Positions 29,156 to 41,321 are shown, counted from the stretch's first letter. The stretch is 64,000 nucleotides of DNA from Polyangiaceae bacterium (GCA_016719945.1 JADJYE010000030.1:1-64000); one strand, 5' to 3'. Program-made: numbers and translations. Notes: a model not told the origin generated them from the sequence alone.

Positions 29156-29651
29156 GACGACCTCCCGAGCCCAGCCCCCTGGCCGGGCTTCGGCGTCCCT
29201 TGGCGCAGGGGGCGTGACGCGCTCGCTCGATCCTCACGGCGCCGTCGAGCGTGCTCCCCCGTCGAGCTCGCGACCCGGCACCGAGCGCGGCGCGCCACGT
29301 GCGCCTCTCAGCCGGAGCCCGGCCAGGGGGTCGGGCGAAGGGCTGAGCGCACGCGGCTCGCGCTGCACAGCGCCACCGCCCCCTGGAGGACAGCGACATC
29401 ACGCTCGGCGACCATCGTAAGCGTCTCCACGCTCGGCATCACCACTGCCCTGCCAAGAGTCAAAGCAGGCTCGGCCCACGAGCACAGCAACAGCAGGGGA
29501 CGTCAGCCCACCTCCCAGCGCAGCCAGTGCAGCACCTACGCAGAGCTCCCCCATTCGCCCGCAGGCGCGATAGCGCCGAGGACGAATCGGGGGGAGCTCG
29601 TCCGGCGCGCAGGGGCAACGCCCCGAGCACCGGCGTGTGGGGGCATCATCA
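29156..29651. other. Conserved cassette leader, copy 3
   Basis: The same middle family as leaders 2 and 6 (GGCGACCATCGTAAGCGTCT) and the conserved last 120 bp. The plus-strand frame of the RHS gene stays open through this leader and through the antisense of DUF559 back to an ATG at 28661. Confidence 0.65.
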
Positions 29652-32600
29652 ACGACCCCATCGGCCGACTCATCAGAACCGACCACCCCGACGGATCCTA
29701 CGAAAAGACCACCCACCGGGTCTGGAAGACCCAAACCTGGGACCGCAACGACACCCTCGACGACGAAGAAAACCTCTGGCGCCAAGCCCGACAAACTCTC
29801 CCCACCAGCGACCCCAAGCGCATCGCCTACGACAAAGCCAGCGCCCACGCCGCCACCCCCAGCGCCCAATACCTCGACCCCCTAGGCCGCCCCATCCTCA
29901 GCGTCGCCCACCACCTCGACGGCGCCGCGGCCCAATACATCGCCACCCGCACCAAGCTCGACCTCGAAGGCCACCCCCTCAGCATCACGGACCCCCTCGA
30001 GCGCCTCTGCCAGACCCACGCCTACTCCATCGCCGGCCAGCTCCTGCGCAGCGACAACATCGATGCCGGGGCCCGGACCCACCTGGCCACCGTCCTCGGC
30101 GAAGCCTGCCGCCGCTGGGACGCGAGAGACCAGCGCTTCCGCCCCCAATACGACGACCTCCGCCGCCCCACCCACCTGTTCCTCAAGGTCGGCAGCGCCA
30201 GCGAGACCCTGCTCGAGCGCCGCTACTACGGCGACGCCGCCGGCCTCACCGACCCCCAGGACCACCACCTCCGCGGCAAGCTCATCGCCCTGTACGACGG
30301 CGCCGGCCTGCTCGAGCTGGGCCCTTACGACTTCAAGGGCAACCTCCTCGCCACGCGGCGGCAGCTGACGACCGCCTACACCAGCACGCCCGACTGGAGC
30401 CCCATCGCCAGCGAGGACGACCTCGACACCGCCAAGATCACGGTGGCTGCCGCGATCCAGACCGAAACGTTCGAAGAGCTCCGCACCTTCGACGCCCTCA
30501 ACCGGGTTACCTCCATCACCACCCCCGACGACTCCCTCCTCGAGCCCCTCTACAACGAGGCCAGCCTTCTCGAGGCCCTCAGCGTCTACCTGCGCGGCGC
30601 CACCACCGCGACGCCAATCATCAAAGACCTCGACTACAACGCCAAAGGCCAGCGCACCCGCATCCAATACGCACAGACCCCAGGGAGCGGCACCGCCCCC
30701 TTCGCCACCGAGTACCACTACGACGAGCTCACCTTCCGCCTGAAGCGCCTCACCACGACCCGGGTGTCCCCGAGCAACACCCTCCAAGACCTGCGCTACG
30801 AATTCGACCCCGTCGGCAACATCATCCGCATCCAAGACGACGCCCAACAGAGCCTCTTCTACGACGACGCCTTCGTTGCGCCCGAAAACCTCTACACCTA
30901 CGACGCCGTTTATCGACTGATCGAAGCCACCGGCCGCGAGCACGCCTCCATCGGCACCACCCAGCTCGACCATAATGACCAGCCGATCCGCAACCTCCCC
31001 CTGCCCACCGACCCCAGCGCCGTCCGTAGCTACCTCGAGACCTACACCTACGACCACATCGGCAACCTCCTCGAGCTCTTCCACAGCGCCGGAGGAGGCG
31101 CCAACACCTGGACGCGGACCTACGCGTACGTCTCAGGCACCAACCAACTCGCCAACAACACCATCCCAGGAGGCAGCGCCACCTACACCCACGACGCCCA
31201 CGGCAGCATCACCTCGATGCCCCACCTCGCGTCGATCACCTACGGCCCCTTCGACCAAATGCAGAGCGCCGACCTCGGCGGCGGAGGCGACGCCTACTAC
31301 CAATACGACGCCTCGGGCCAACGCGTCCGCAAGCTGATCGACACCGGCGCCAACCTCATCAAAGAGCGCATCTACCTCGGCGCCTACGAAGTCTACCGCG
31401 AGCACATCTCCGGCGGCGTCGACCTCGAGCGCCAGAGCCTCCACGTCATGGACGGCACCCGCCGCGTCGCCGTCCTCGAGACCCTCACCATCGAAGACGG
31501 CGACCCCGTCACCACCCCCACGACGCATCAGCGCTTCCAGCTCGGCAACCACCTCGACAGCGCCCTGCTCGAGGTCGACGAGGCTGGGATGGTGGTGTCG
31601 TACGAAGAGCTCCTGCCCTACGGCGCGAGCGCTTATCGGTCGGCGAGGTCAGGCGTCGAGGTCTCCCCGCGTCGCTATCGCTACACGGGGAAGGAAAGGG
31701 ACGACGAGACGGGGCTCTACTATTACGGCGCACGGTATTACGCCGCGTGGCTCGGACGGTGGACGAGCGCGGATCCGCTGGGCTTGCAAGCTGGGCTGAA
31801 CCTCTACCTCTATGGCCGGGCCAGCCCGGTTGTCTACGTCGACCCGAGCGGCATGTTCGACGTCATGGCCATGGCGAACCTCGGCCAGACCGCAGCCACG
31901 AACGCGGCATTCTCGGCGGCCGACGCGGAGGCGCGAAGCTGGGCGCCTGACTCATCGGACGTCCTCCACGAGGACACGCCCCGACCGACGACGGAATACG
32001 AGCCAGGGCAGGCTGCTGCCGCGATGGCCGAGCCGCCGTCGCCCTCGGAGCGGACCGAGTTCACGGAGCCGGGGAACATGGGCTTCGGGACAAACCTCGT
32101 CGCGCCCGCCGAGCTCTACGAACAGGCGCAGCTCGACGCTGAGAACGCCTGGCGCCAGGAGGCCCTCGAACGCAAGGACTACTCCGAGAAGAACATCCGC
32201 GGTCACAAGCTCTGGACCCAGAACGCTCAGACCGGCAAGATGGAGCTGACGCCGGACAGGTGCCTCGAGTTGCCGGTCGGCACCAGCGATGTCGAGGTGG
32301 GGCTGGCGATGAGCGGCGCCGGGCGGCTGCTTGGGGCGGGCATTAACTCCGCACTCGGAGCGTTGGGGAGATTCAGAACGGCCGCCCCCACTGTTGCGAC
32401 CGGGGGAACGACGACGGCTGCCGGCGTCAGCAGCAGGCTTGAGGCCCAGACTGTGCTTCGCGCGGAGGGCTTTCCAGGGTGGACACGGTATTACAGGCCG
32501 AACATTCGCGTTGACGCTCTTGTGTTTGATCGCCGACTAAGCGGTCAGGCTCGTGCGCTCGCGGAGGCACACGAGATGGTTCACGTAGGCGACGCAATTC

Positions 32601-32824
32601 GGCATCCACAACTCACGTTCCTAGGGGCATTCTCCAAGGCGCCCGGGGCGGGCTACGCCAACGCTGTTCTTGAAGCCCGGGCGTACTTCGCGACCGAAGG
32701 TCTCCAGGGTTCCGCGGGAGTCCTCTCGTCCGTTGCTGCAAACGGACGGCTCCGGTACCTGATCGCTGACATTGGCTACACCGCGGCCATCGGTGCCGCC
32801 GCGTACTGGGCGCTTCGGGAGTAG
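29652..32824 (+). CDS. 5'-truncated RHS protein with HExxH tip
   Basis: The most complete core in the window and free of frameshifts. It starts at NDPIGRLIRTDHPDG and runs through about 20 YD-type repeats to the RYRYTGKERDDETGLYYYG hallmark near 31680. Its core ends DPLGLQAGLNLYLYG, a sequence different from the other copies. The tip of about 330 residues includes AEAHEMVHVGDAIRHP, an HExxH zinc-binding motif, followed by EARAYFA, a possible third ligand region, and a hydrophobic C-terminus. A metallopeptidase-type toxin is inferred; I cannot name the family. No start codon with a good ribosome binding site is seen at the core junction. Confidence 0.8.
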
Positions 32825-32834
32825 TCGGTGACGT

Positions 32835-33233
32835 ATGAAAGAGAGCGTTCTCGTCCTCATCGTGGTCTCTGGCATGGTCGGCGCTCTTATTGCCTTTCAC
32901 CTCGGCGTTCGCCTAGCGGCTGAGCGCATTGAGCGCTGCCGGTACGGCATTGGTTGGAACGACGTGGCCACGCATCTTGACCGCGGCGAGGGCTGCTTGG
33001 TCGTAGACCGGGTAGGATCCGGGCGTGGAATATTCGGCGCTGCGGTCTGGTGGTTACCAAAGCCCGTTGGCACTGCGTTGGAGGCGAGCTGCCTGATCCC
33101 ACAACACGCGCGTCTCGTAGATTGTCCGAGGAGGTTAAGAACGGCAGGCGCGCTCCGGGCCAGATTTCCCCTGGTCAAGGTCTATGAAAACGACTGGGTG
33201 ACGCTTCGTACCCGTTCACCACCGCTGAGATAG
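32835..33233 (+). CDS. Putative membrane-anchored immunity protein
   Basis: A 132-residue protein with an ATG 10 bp after the toxin stop. The N-terminus MKESVLVLIVVSGMVGALIAFHLG is a single membrane segment, so unlike its neighbours this protein should sit in the inner membrane with a cytoplasmic or periplasmic domain. The rest has several Cys residues (CRYGIGW, GCLVVD, CLIPQH, DCPRR). A membrane immunity protein would fit a toxin acting at or across the envelope. The role is inferred from position only. Confidence 0.62.
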   Translation: MKESVLVLIVVSGMVGALIAFHLGVRLAAERIERCRYGIGWNDVATHLDRGEGCLVVDRVGSGRGIFGAAVWWLPKPVGTALEASCLIPQHARLVDCPRRLRTAGALRARFPLVKVYENDWVTLRTRSPPLR

Positions 33234-33292
33234 TCGAGCGACTGTATGCCACCGCAACCGACCGGCGCAGCGTCCCCCGGCCTGTACTGCTG

Positions 33293-33340
33293 AAGTAGTC
33301 CAGCGACCTTTTCCGCCGACAAACCACTGATCCAATGGCC
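33293..33340. repeat. Class B spacer element, copy 2
   Basis: GTAGTCCAGCGACCTTTT, then ACCACTGATCCAATG, as at 8933. It follows the immunity gene by about 60 bp. Confidence 0.65.
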
Positions 33341-33523
33341 CACTCCGACTGCATCGTAGACCTGCCACGCGGGCGCGGCAGCGCTCGCATGCTGAGTTCT
33401 GCATTGGGTCGAAGCTGCGGGCCCCGCGGCACGGACTGGTCGCGCGGCTGCCGACGGCTCTCCGGACAGAGCCCTCCACTGCGGCCACGCGTGGGCCGCC
33501 ATGCTCGCCTCGCCGTCGCGGGC

Positions 33524-33751
33524 TCAAGCCGCCGCGCGCAGCTTCACGATCGCGAGGTGTGGTCGGCCCTCCACGGTGCCGCAGACGAGCTCGAGGTGGG
33601 TGGCCCGGCCGGGCACTCCCCCCGGATGGCCGCGGGCGAGCGGGTAGTGCGCCCGAAGCTCGCAGCGTCGACGCTTTCGCGCGGGGCTGCCACCGAGCGA
33701 TCGCTCGCGCGGCGTTATGCCAGCCAGCCCCCCCGCGCGCCGGACGCGCAC
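33524..33751 (-). CDS. Conserved small ORF of class B cassettes, copy 2
   Basis: 75 residues, aligning with 9166-9390 over TPRERSLGGSPARKRR, YPLARGHPGG and HLAIVKLRAAA. It lies 6 bp from the end of the DUF559 gene on the same strand. Function unknown, possibly a gene remnant. Confidence 0.4.
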   Translation of the reverse strand: MRVRRAGGLAGITPRERSLGGSPARKRRRCELRAHYPLARGHPGGVPGRATHLELVCGTVEGRPHLAIVKLRAAA

Positions 33752-33757
33752 CGAGGC

Positions 33758-34108
33758 TCACCCGCGTTCCGCGAGCGCCGCGACCACCAACGCCACGGCC
33801 TCCTCGAGCCGCTGCTGCACCAGCTGGCGCGGCAGCCTCAGCACCCGGTAGCCCATGCGACCAAGGTCCCGGTCCCTCCGCGCGTCAGCCGCCGCGCGCC
33901 CCTCGTGCACTTCACCGTCGACCTCCACCACAAGCTTCGCCCGCGGCGCGACGAAATCAGCGATGTAGCGGCCCAACACCACCTGCCGCCGGAAGCGCAC
34001 GCCGAGCTTCTCAGCCCGGAGCGCCTCCCAGAGCAGCGCCTCGGTGGTGGTGGGCGCCGCGCGGAAGGCGACGGCCCGAGCGACGATGACAGCGTGCGGT
34101 GTGCGCAT
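33758..34108 (-). CDS. DUF559-domain endonuclease, array copy 4
   Basis: A 116-residue copy with the GGGAGGT ribosome binding site and intact YIADFVAPRAKLVVEVDG core. It is antisense to the RHS gene that follows. Confidence 0.85.
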   Translation of the reverse strand: MRTPHAVIVARAVAFRAAPTTTEALLWEALRAEKLGVRFRRQVVLGRYIADFVAPRAKLVVEVDGEVHEGRAAADARRDRDLGRMGYRVLRLPRQLVQQRLEEAVALVVAALAERG

Positions 34109-34415
34109 GACGACCTCCCGAGCCCGGCCCCCTGGCTGGGCTTCGGCGTCCCTTGGCGCAGAGGGCGTGACGCGCTCGCTGGATCCTCACGGTGCCGTCG
34201 AGCGTCCTCCCCGATCGATCTCGCCACGACAGGTTCCGCCGCCCAGCAACGCCATAGCAGGAGGCGCCAGCCCACCTCCCAGCGAAGCCAGCGCAGCACC
34301 TACGCAGAGCTCCCCCATTCGCCCGCAGGCGCGATAGCGCCGAGGACGAATCGGGGGGAGCTCGTCCGGCGCGCAGGGGCAACGCCCCGAGCACCGGCGT
34401 GTGGGGGCATCATCA
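34109..34415. other. Conserved cassette leader, copy 4 (short)
   Basis: The shortest leader, about 300 bp. Its middle part matches leader 1 (CACGACAGGTTCCGCC) but lacks about 190 bp found there. The conserved terminal 120 bp are present. Confidence 0.65.
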
Positions 34416-37400
34416 ACGACCCCACCGGCCGACTCGTCAGAGTCGACCACCCCGACGGATCCTACGAAAAGACCACCCAAGGGACCTGGAAGACCCAAAC
34501 CTGGGACCGCAACGACACCCTCGACGACGAAGAAAACCTCTGGCGACAGGCCCGCGAGACCCTCCCCACCACGGACCCCAGGCGCATCGCCTACGACAAA
34601 GCCAGCGCCCACGCCGCCACCCCCAGCGCCCAATACCTCGACCCCCTCGGCCGCCCCGTCCTCAGCGTCGCCCACCACCTCGACGGCGCCGCGGCCCAAC
34701 ACCTCGCCACCCGCACCAACCTCGACCTCGAAGGCCACCCCCTCAGCATCACGGACCCCCTCGAGCGCCTCTGCCAGACCCACGCCTACTCCATCGCCGG
34801 CCGCCTCCTGCGCAGCGACAACATCGACAGCGGCATTCGCCACCACCTGGCCACCGTCCTCGGCGAAGCCTGCCGCCGCTGGGACGCGAGAGACCAGCGC
34901 TTCCGCCCCCAATACGACGACCTCCGCCGCCCCACCCACCTGTTCCTCAAGGTCGGCAGCGCCAGCGAGACCCTGCTCGAGCGCCGCTACTACGGCGACG
35001 CCGCCGGCCTCACCGACCCCAGGACCACCACCTCCGCGGCAAGCTCATCGCCCTGTACGACGGCGCCGGCCTGCTCGAGCTGGGCCCTTACGACTTCAAG
35101 GCCAACCTCCTCGCCACCCGGCGCCAGCTGACGACCGCCTACACCAGCACGCCCGACTGGAGCCCCATCGCCAGCGAGGACGACGTCGACGCCGCCAAGA
35201 TCACGGTGGCTGCCGCGATCCAGACCGAAACGTTCGAAGAGCTCCGCACCTTTGACGCCCTCAACCGGGTTACCTCCATCACCACCCCCGACGACTCCCT
35301 CCTCGAGCCCCTCTACAACGAAGCCAGCCTCCTCGAGGCCCTCAGCGTCTACCTGCGCGGCGCCACCACCGCGACGCCAATCATCAAAGACCTCGACTAC
35401 AACGCCAAAGGCCAAAGGACGCGGATCGAATACAGCGACGACGAGGGCACCGCCCCCTTCGCCACCGAGTACCACTACGACGAGCTTACCTTCCGCCTGA
35501 AGCGCCTCATCACGACCCGAGTGTCCCCGAGCAACACCCTCCAAGACCTGCGCTACGAATTCGACCCCGTCGGCAACATCATCCGCATCCAAGACGACGC
35601 CCAACAGAGCCTCTTCTACGACGACGCCTTCGTTGCGCCCGAAAACCTCTACACCTACGACGCCGTCTATCGACTGATCGAAGCCACCGGCCGCGAGCAC
35701 GCCTCCATCGGCACCACCCAGCTCGACCACCAAGACCAACCGATCCGCAACCTCCCCCTGCCCACCGACCCCAGCGCCGTCCGCAGCTACCTCGAGACCT
35801 ACATCTACGACCCCATCGGCAACCTCCTCGAGCTCTTCCACAGCGCCGGAGGCGGCGCCAACACCTGGACGCGGACCTACGCGTACGTCTCAGGCACCAA
35901 CCAACTCGCGAGCAACACCATCCCCGGGGGAAGCGCCACCTACACCCACGACGCCCACGGCAGCATCACCTCGATGCCCCACCTCGCGTCGATCACCTAC
36001 GGCCCCTTCGACCAAATGCAGAGCGCCGACCTCGGCGGCGGAGGCGACGCCTACTACCAATACGAGGCCTCAGGCCAACGCGTCCGCAAGCTGATCGACA
36101 CCGGCGCCAACCTCATCAAAGAGCGCATCTACCTCGGCGCCTACGAAATCTACCGCGAGCACATCTCCGGAGACATCGACCTCGAGCGCCAGAGCCTCCA
36201 CGTCATGGACGGCACCCGCCGCGTCGCCGTCCTCGAGACCCTCACCATCGAAGACGGCAACCCCGTCACCACTCCCGTCACCCATCAGCGCTTCCAGCTC
36301 GGCAACCACCTCGACAGCGCCCTGCTCGAGGTCGACGAGGCTGGGATGGTGGTGTCGTACGAAGAGCTCCTGCCCTACGGCGCGAGCGCTTATCGGTCGG
36401 CGAGGTCAGACGTCGACGTCTCCCCGCGTCGCTATCGCTACACGGGGAAAGAGAGGGACGACGAGACGGGGCTCTACTACCACGGGGCCAGGTACTACGC
36501 GTGCTGGCTGGGGAGGTGGACCAGCGCAGATCCCTTGGGCATAGGGGCCGATGGGCCAGGGTTGTACAACTACACGCGGGGCTCGCCGGTGGTGTTGGTC
36601 GACCCGACCGGCGGAGAGCCGATGCCCCCTCCCGCTGCGGGCGTGTCGCCGCCGCCGCCTCCACCTCCGCCAGGCAAGCCGCCCTCGTTTGGTCAACGGG
36701 TCTCGGCTGCCACGCGAAGCATCGCCCGCGGCCTGCGCCAGGCGTCCTCAGCCTCGGCCGGCGGATCCCCCCCGCCAACGGCCAGCGCGACCGCCTCGAG
36801 CGGTGGCGAGAGCAGCGTGCTCGGGAACGTGCTCAGCGGTGCTGCCGAAGAGGTTGGCCACAAGGCCAGCTCCCCTGGCGAAGGGAGTGATCGACCATCC
36901 GCTCCAGGCGCTTCAAAGCGCCACGCCGCTTGGCGCCGGAGCCGCGCTCGTTATAGGAGCCATCTCCTCGTCGACGCGCATCATCGAGACCGCGATGGCC
37001 TCCGCCACCGTCGCTTCTGGCGACGAATCGCAGAGGCAGTTCGGAAAGCTCTTGGTCAACCTCGTCGAGCTCGCCCTGACGGTCGCGCCGTTCGTGAAGG
37101 GCGGCAAGACAGGGAAGGGGTCCAGCAGCGACCCGCTCGGCACCTCCGATGACATCAAGATCGACCTCGGTTCTGACCCCGACTTCGGGCTCAAGCCGCA
37201 GTTTGAGCCCGTGGCTCGGCCATCGGTGCTTGCGGAGACGAACGCCCAGAAGCCGACATTGATGGACCCGCTGCGGCCGCGAGTGACAAAGGTCTCGGAG
37301 GCCGACCCGTTCCAGGCAGATCCCTCGGCACAAGGCCCACACAGCGTCGTGGGCACCAGAACGGAACCAAGGCGTTCGCCGGAACCCTACCGGACGGCCA

Positions 37401-37597
37401 TTACATACTCCGAGTCAGGACAACCGCTGGGCAAGGTCGACATCACGTCGCACGGTCGAGGCGACCACCCCAATCCGCACTGGCATCCATTCGAGGCCAC
37501 GCGACATGTTCCGTCCGATCCGACCCGGCCAGGCAATTTCGGCCCCCAGGGCCCGATGCCCGATTGGCGTGCGCTCATGCCGCATTGGTTCCGTTAG
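34416..37597 (+). CDS. 5'-truncated RHS protein with His-rich tip (two frameshifts)
   Basis: The core starts at NDPTGRLVRVDHPDG. One C is missing near 35018 and one is extra near 36873 relative to the other copies, so three frames must be joined; both are in C runs. After the DETGLYYHG hallmark comes a Pro-rich linker (GGEPMPPPAAGVSPPPPP), a helical segment shared with the next two tips, the pre-toxin motif IDLGSDPDFGLKP near 37165, and a short tip. The tip ends with DITSHGRGDHPNPHWHPFE, a His cluster that suggests a metal-dependent nuclease of the short polymorphic-toxin kind. The family is not identified. Confidence 0.72.
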
Positions 37598-37613
37598 CCG
37601 CGAGGAGTATCCC

Positions 37614-37937
37614 ATGCTTTGGCAACCGATTACGGCGACGGAACTTCAAGCTCTTGTCCAGGAACAAGAGCAGCAGTTGTCACGACTGCAGCAAGACCGG
37701 TTCGCTGCGTATCGCGTCAAGCCGTGGAGCGCGGTCCTCGTCCGCTCATCCGCCACGGGCCCCGAACCAGTCTTCGTGGTCGCGCAACGAGGCAACAAGG
37801 TGCTCTACTTTGACGACGTCGAGTTCGGCTTCGAGGTGGCAGTCGTGGATGCGGAAGGACAGATAGTGAATCCCGGTGCACCACAGAACGTTCTCGCCGA
37901 CGTCGTCGACGACTGGTGGACCTTCGCATCTGAATAG
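37614..37937 (+). CDS. Putative immunity protein
   Basis: A 107-residue protein starting at the ATG at 37614, with GAGGAG eight bases upstream. It begins MLWQPITATELQALVQEQ with a short coiled-coil stretch, then KVLYFDDVEFGFEVAVVD and a Trp-containing end DDWWTFASE. It is acidic and cytoplasmic by appearance. Family unknown, role inferred from its place right after an RHS tip. Confidence 0.65.
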   Translation: MLWQPITATELQALVQEQEQQLSRLQQDRFAAYRVKPWSAVLVRSSATGPEPVFVVAQRGNKVLYFDDVEFGFEVAVVDAEGQIVNPGAPQNVLADVVDDWWTFASE

Positions 37938-38011
37938 TGTGATCCCGAGATGGAAGCACCACAGCAACCGCTTACCATTCCCTCCAGGCCCCAACTGACT
38001 TACGTGAGCAC

Positions 38012-38100
38012 GAGCCCAGACAACAAGACCCCGTCCCGGCGTCAGCCACGCTGTGGGGTCACATTGTCGCGGGCCGAGGCACCCGGCCGCCACATCGGGG
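38012..38100. repeat. Class A spacer element, copy 3
   Basis: GACAACAAGACCCC and GGGGTCACATTGTC form an imperfect stem, and the tail GAGGCACCCGGCCGC resembles that of copy 2. It follows the immunity gene by about 75 bp. Confidence 0.65.
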
Positions 38101-38135
38101 CCCCTGACGGCTTCGCGACCGCGATTGGCACCGCG

Positions 38136-38489
38136 CTACCGAGGGATCTCTCCGAGCGCGGCCACTACCAACGCCACGGCCTCCTCGAGCCGCTCCTGCA
38201 CCAGCTCGCGCGGCAGCCGCAGCACCCGGTAGCCCATGCGACCGAGGTCCCGGTCCCTCCGCGCGTCAGCCGCTGCGCGCCCCCCATGCACCTCGCCGTC
38301 GACCTCGACCACGAGCTTCGCCCGCGGCGCCACGAAGTCAGCGATGTAGCGGCCCAGCACCACCTGCCGCCGGAAGCGCACCCCGAGCTTCCCAGCCCGG
38401 AGCGCCTCCCAGAGCAGCGCCTCGGTGGTGGTGGGCGCCGCACGGAAGGCGGCGGCCCGAGCGACGATGACAGCGTGCGGTGTGCGCAT
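38136..38489 (-). CDS. DUF559-domain endonuclease, array copy 5
   Basis: A 117-residue copy. The nuclease core is intact (DFVAPRAKLVVEVDG). The ribosome binding site is slightly different here (GGGAGCT instead of GGGAGGT), which may weaken translation. Confidence 0.84.
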   Translation of the reverse strand: MRTPHAVIVARAAAFRAAPTTTEALLWEALRAGKLGVRFRRQVVLGRYIADFVAPRAKLVVEVDGEVHGGRAAADARRDRDLGRMGYRVLRLPRELVQERLEEAVALVVAALGEIPR

Positions 38490-39037
38490 GACGAGCTCCC
38501 GAGCTCGGCCCCCTGGCCGGGCTTCGGCGCCCCCTGGCGCAGGGGGCGTGACGCGCTCGCTCGGTCCGCACGGCGCCGTCGAGCGTGCTCCCCGATCGAT
38601 CTCGCCACCCGTCACCGAGCGCGGCTCGCCACGTGCGCCTCTCAGCCGGAGCCCGGCCAGGGGGTCGGGCGAAGGGCTGAGCGCGGCCCCTTCGCTCTGC
38701 TCGGTGCCACGTGGAGCACGCCGACACCTGGCTCGGCGACCACCCCGACCATCACAAGCGTCTCCGCCCTCGGACTGACGGCTCGGTTGCCCCATCCCGA
38801 GGCAGGGTCCACGCCTCAACACAGCAAGCGCAGGGGGCGCCAGCCCACCTCCCAGCGCAGCCAGCGCAGCACCTACGCAGAGCTCCCCCATTCGCCCGCA
38901 GGCGCGAAGCGCCTGGCCGCGCAGCCGCGCCCCAACCCGCACCGGTGCCGCCAGGCGCGCAGCGCCGAGGACGAATCGGGGGGAGCTCGACGGCGCGCAG
39001 GGGCAACGCCCCGAGCACCGGCGTGTGGGGGCATCAC
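38490..39037. other. Conserved cassette leader, copy 5
   Basis: Its middle belongs to a third family (GGTTGCCCCATCCCGAGGCAGG) shared with the seventh cassette. It has a unique 50-bp insertion after CGCAGGCGCGA near 38910. It ends GTGGGGGCATCACTATCGAC, where the junction differs slightly from the others (CACTAT instead of CATCAA). Confidence 0.65.
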
Positions 39038-41321
39038 TATCGACGCCCTCAACCGGGTTACCTCCATCACCACCCCCGACGACTCCCTCCTCGAGCCCCT
39101 CTACAACGAGGCCAGCCTCCTCGAGGCCCTCAGCGTCTACCTGCGCGGCGCCACCACCGCGACGCCGATCATCAAAGACCTCGACTACAACGCCAAAGGC
39201 CAGAGGACGCGGATCGAATACAGCGACGACGAGGGCACCGCCCCCTTCGCCACCGAGTACCACTACGACAAGCTTACCTTCCGCCTGAAGCGCCTCACCA
39301 CGACCCGAGTGTCCCCGAGCAACACCCTCCAAGACCTGCGCTACGAATTCGACCCCGTCGGCAACATCATCCGCATCCAAGACGACGCCCAACAGAGCCT
39401 CTTCTACGACGACGCCTTCGTTGCGCCCGAAAACCTCTACACCTACGACCCCCTCTACCGCTTGGTCCAAGCCACCGGCCGCGAGCACGCCTCCATCGGC
39501 AATACCCAGCTCGACCACCAAGACCAACCGATCCGGAATCTCCCGCTCCCTACGGATCCCAGCGCCGTCCGCTCCTACCAGGAGCAATACACCTACGATC
39601 GTGTCGGCAACCTCCTCGAGCTCTTCCACAGCGCCGGAGGCGGCGCCAACACCTGGACGCGGACCTACAGCTACACCACCGGCACCAACCGCCTCGCGAG
39701 CAACACCATCCCCGGGGGAAGCGCCACCTACACCCACGACGCCCACGGCAGCATCACCTCGATGCCCCACCTCGCGTCGATCACCTACGGCCCCTTCGAC
39801 CAAATGCAGAGCGCCGACCTCGGCGGCGGAGGCGACGCCTACTACCAATACGACGCCTCAGGCCAACGCGTCCGCAAGCTGATCGACACCGGCGCCAACC
39901 TCATCAAAGAGCGCATCTACCTCGGCGCCTACGAAATCTACCGCGAGCACATCTCCGGAGACATCGACCTCGAGCGCCAGAGCCTGCACGTCATGGACGG
40001 CACCCGCCGCGTCGCCCTGCTCGAGACCCTCACCATCGAAGACGGCGACCCCGTCCCCACCCCCACGACGCATCAGCGCTTCCAGCTCGGCAACCACCTC
40101 GACAGCGCCCTGCTCGAGGTCGACGAGGCTGGGATGGTGGTGTCGTACGAAGAGCTCCTGCCCTACGGCGCGAGCGCTTATCGGTCGGCGAGGTCAGACG
40201 TCGACGTCTCCCCGCGTCGCTATCGCTACACGGGGAAGGAGCGGGACGACGAGACGGGGCTCTACTACCACGGGGCCAGGTACTACGCGTGCTGGCTTGG
40301 AAGATGGACCAGCGCCGACCCGCTCGGGATCGGGGCCGATGGGCCCGGGTTGTACAACTACACGCGGGGCTCGCCGGTGGTGTTGGTCGACCCGACCGGC
40401 GGTGAGCCAATGCCCCCTCCCGCGGCGGGCGTGTCGCCGCCGCCGCCGCCACCTCCGCCAGGCAAGCCGGCCTCGCTTGGTCAACGGGTCTCAGCGGCCA
40501 CGCGAAGCATCGCCCGCGGCCTGCGCCAGGCGTCCTCAGCCTCGGCCGGCGGATCCCCCCCGCCAACGGCCAGCGCGACCGCCTCGAGCGGTGGCGAGAG
40601 CAGCGTGCTCGGGAACGTGCTCAGCGGTGCTGCCGAAGAGGTTGGCCACAAGGCCAGCTCCCTGGCGAAGGGAGTGATCGACCATCCGCTCCACACGCTT
40701 CAAAGCGCCACGCCGCTTGGCGCCGGAGCCGCGCTCGTCACAGGAGCCGTCTCCTCGTCGACGCGCATCATCGAGACCGCGATGGCCTCCGCCACCGTCG
40801 CGTCCGGCGACGAATCGCAGAAGCATTTCGGAAAGCTCTTGGTCAACCTCGTCGAGCTCGCCCTGACGGTCGCGCCGTTCGTGAAGGGCGGTAAGACAGG
40901 GAAGGGGTCCAGCACCGACCCGCTCGACATCGCCGATGACATCAAGCTCGACTTCGGCTCCGACCCCGACTTTGGGTTGAAGCCGAGGTTCGATCTCTCT
41001 GACCTGCCCGCGACTGGTGGCCCCGAGCGTCTCCCGATTCCGAGCCGCCTATTCCGCGAGGGCACGCCAAGCCCGTCCAACCTCAAGCTTCGGCCCGACG
41101 AGGAGGCCCTTTCCTTCCGTGATTCTCTCTCCAATCCCATTGGTTCGGCGGAGCGTCCGGTTTTTCGGCCGGGGAAGGATTGGTTCGAGATCGACACGTC
41201 AAGCTTGCCGCCGGGATCACTTGTGCCGGACAACAAGCCTCCCGGCCATGTCGGTATCAAGGGTGTGGATGCCGAAACCCTCAGAAAGCTGGTGGTGGGT
41301 CGTGGAAAATTCCCAAAGTAG
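39038..41321 (+). CDS. 5'-truncated RHS protein with unassigned tip
   Basis: The core starts at the internal repeat DALNRVTSITTPDD, far downstream of the start point in cassettes 1, 3 and 4, and is intact to the hallmark DETGLYYHG near 40260. The tip has the same Pro-rich linker and helical segment as its neighbours, the pre-toxin motif LDFGSDPDFGLKP near 40950, and a toxin domain of about 100 residues with LKLRPDEEALSFRDSLSNP, DWFEIDTSSLPPGSLVPDN and a final VVGRGKFPK. An ADP-ribosyltransferase-like (Tse2/TreTu-type) fold is possible but is a weak guess. Confidence 0.75.

Noticed and set aside
28661..29651. Treating the whole open frame 28661-32824 as one RHS protein
   Set aside because: The first 330 codons are antisense of a conserved DUF559 gene plus leader and have Arg/Pro-rich, non-protein-like composition. 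Kept only as an observation.
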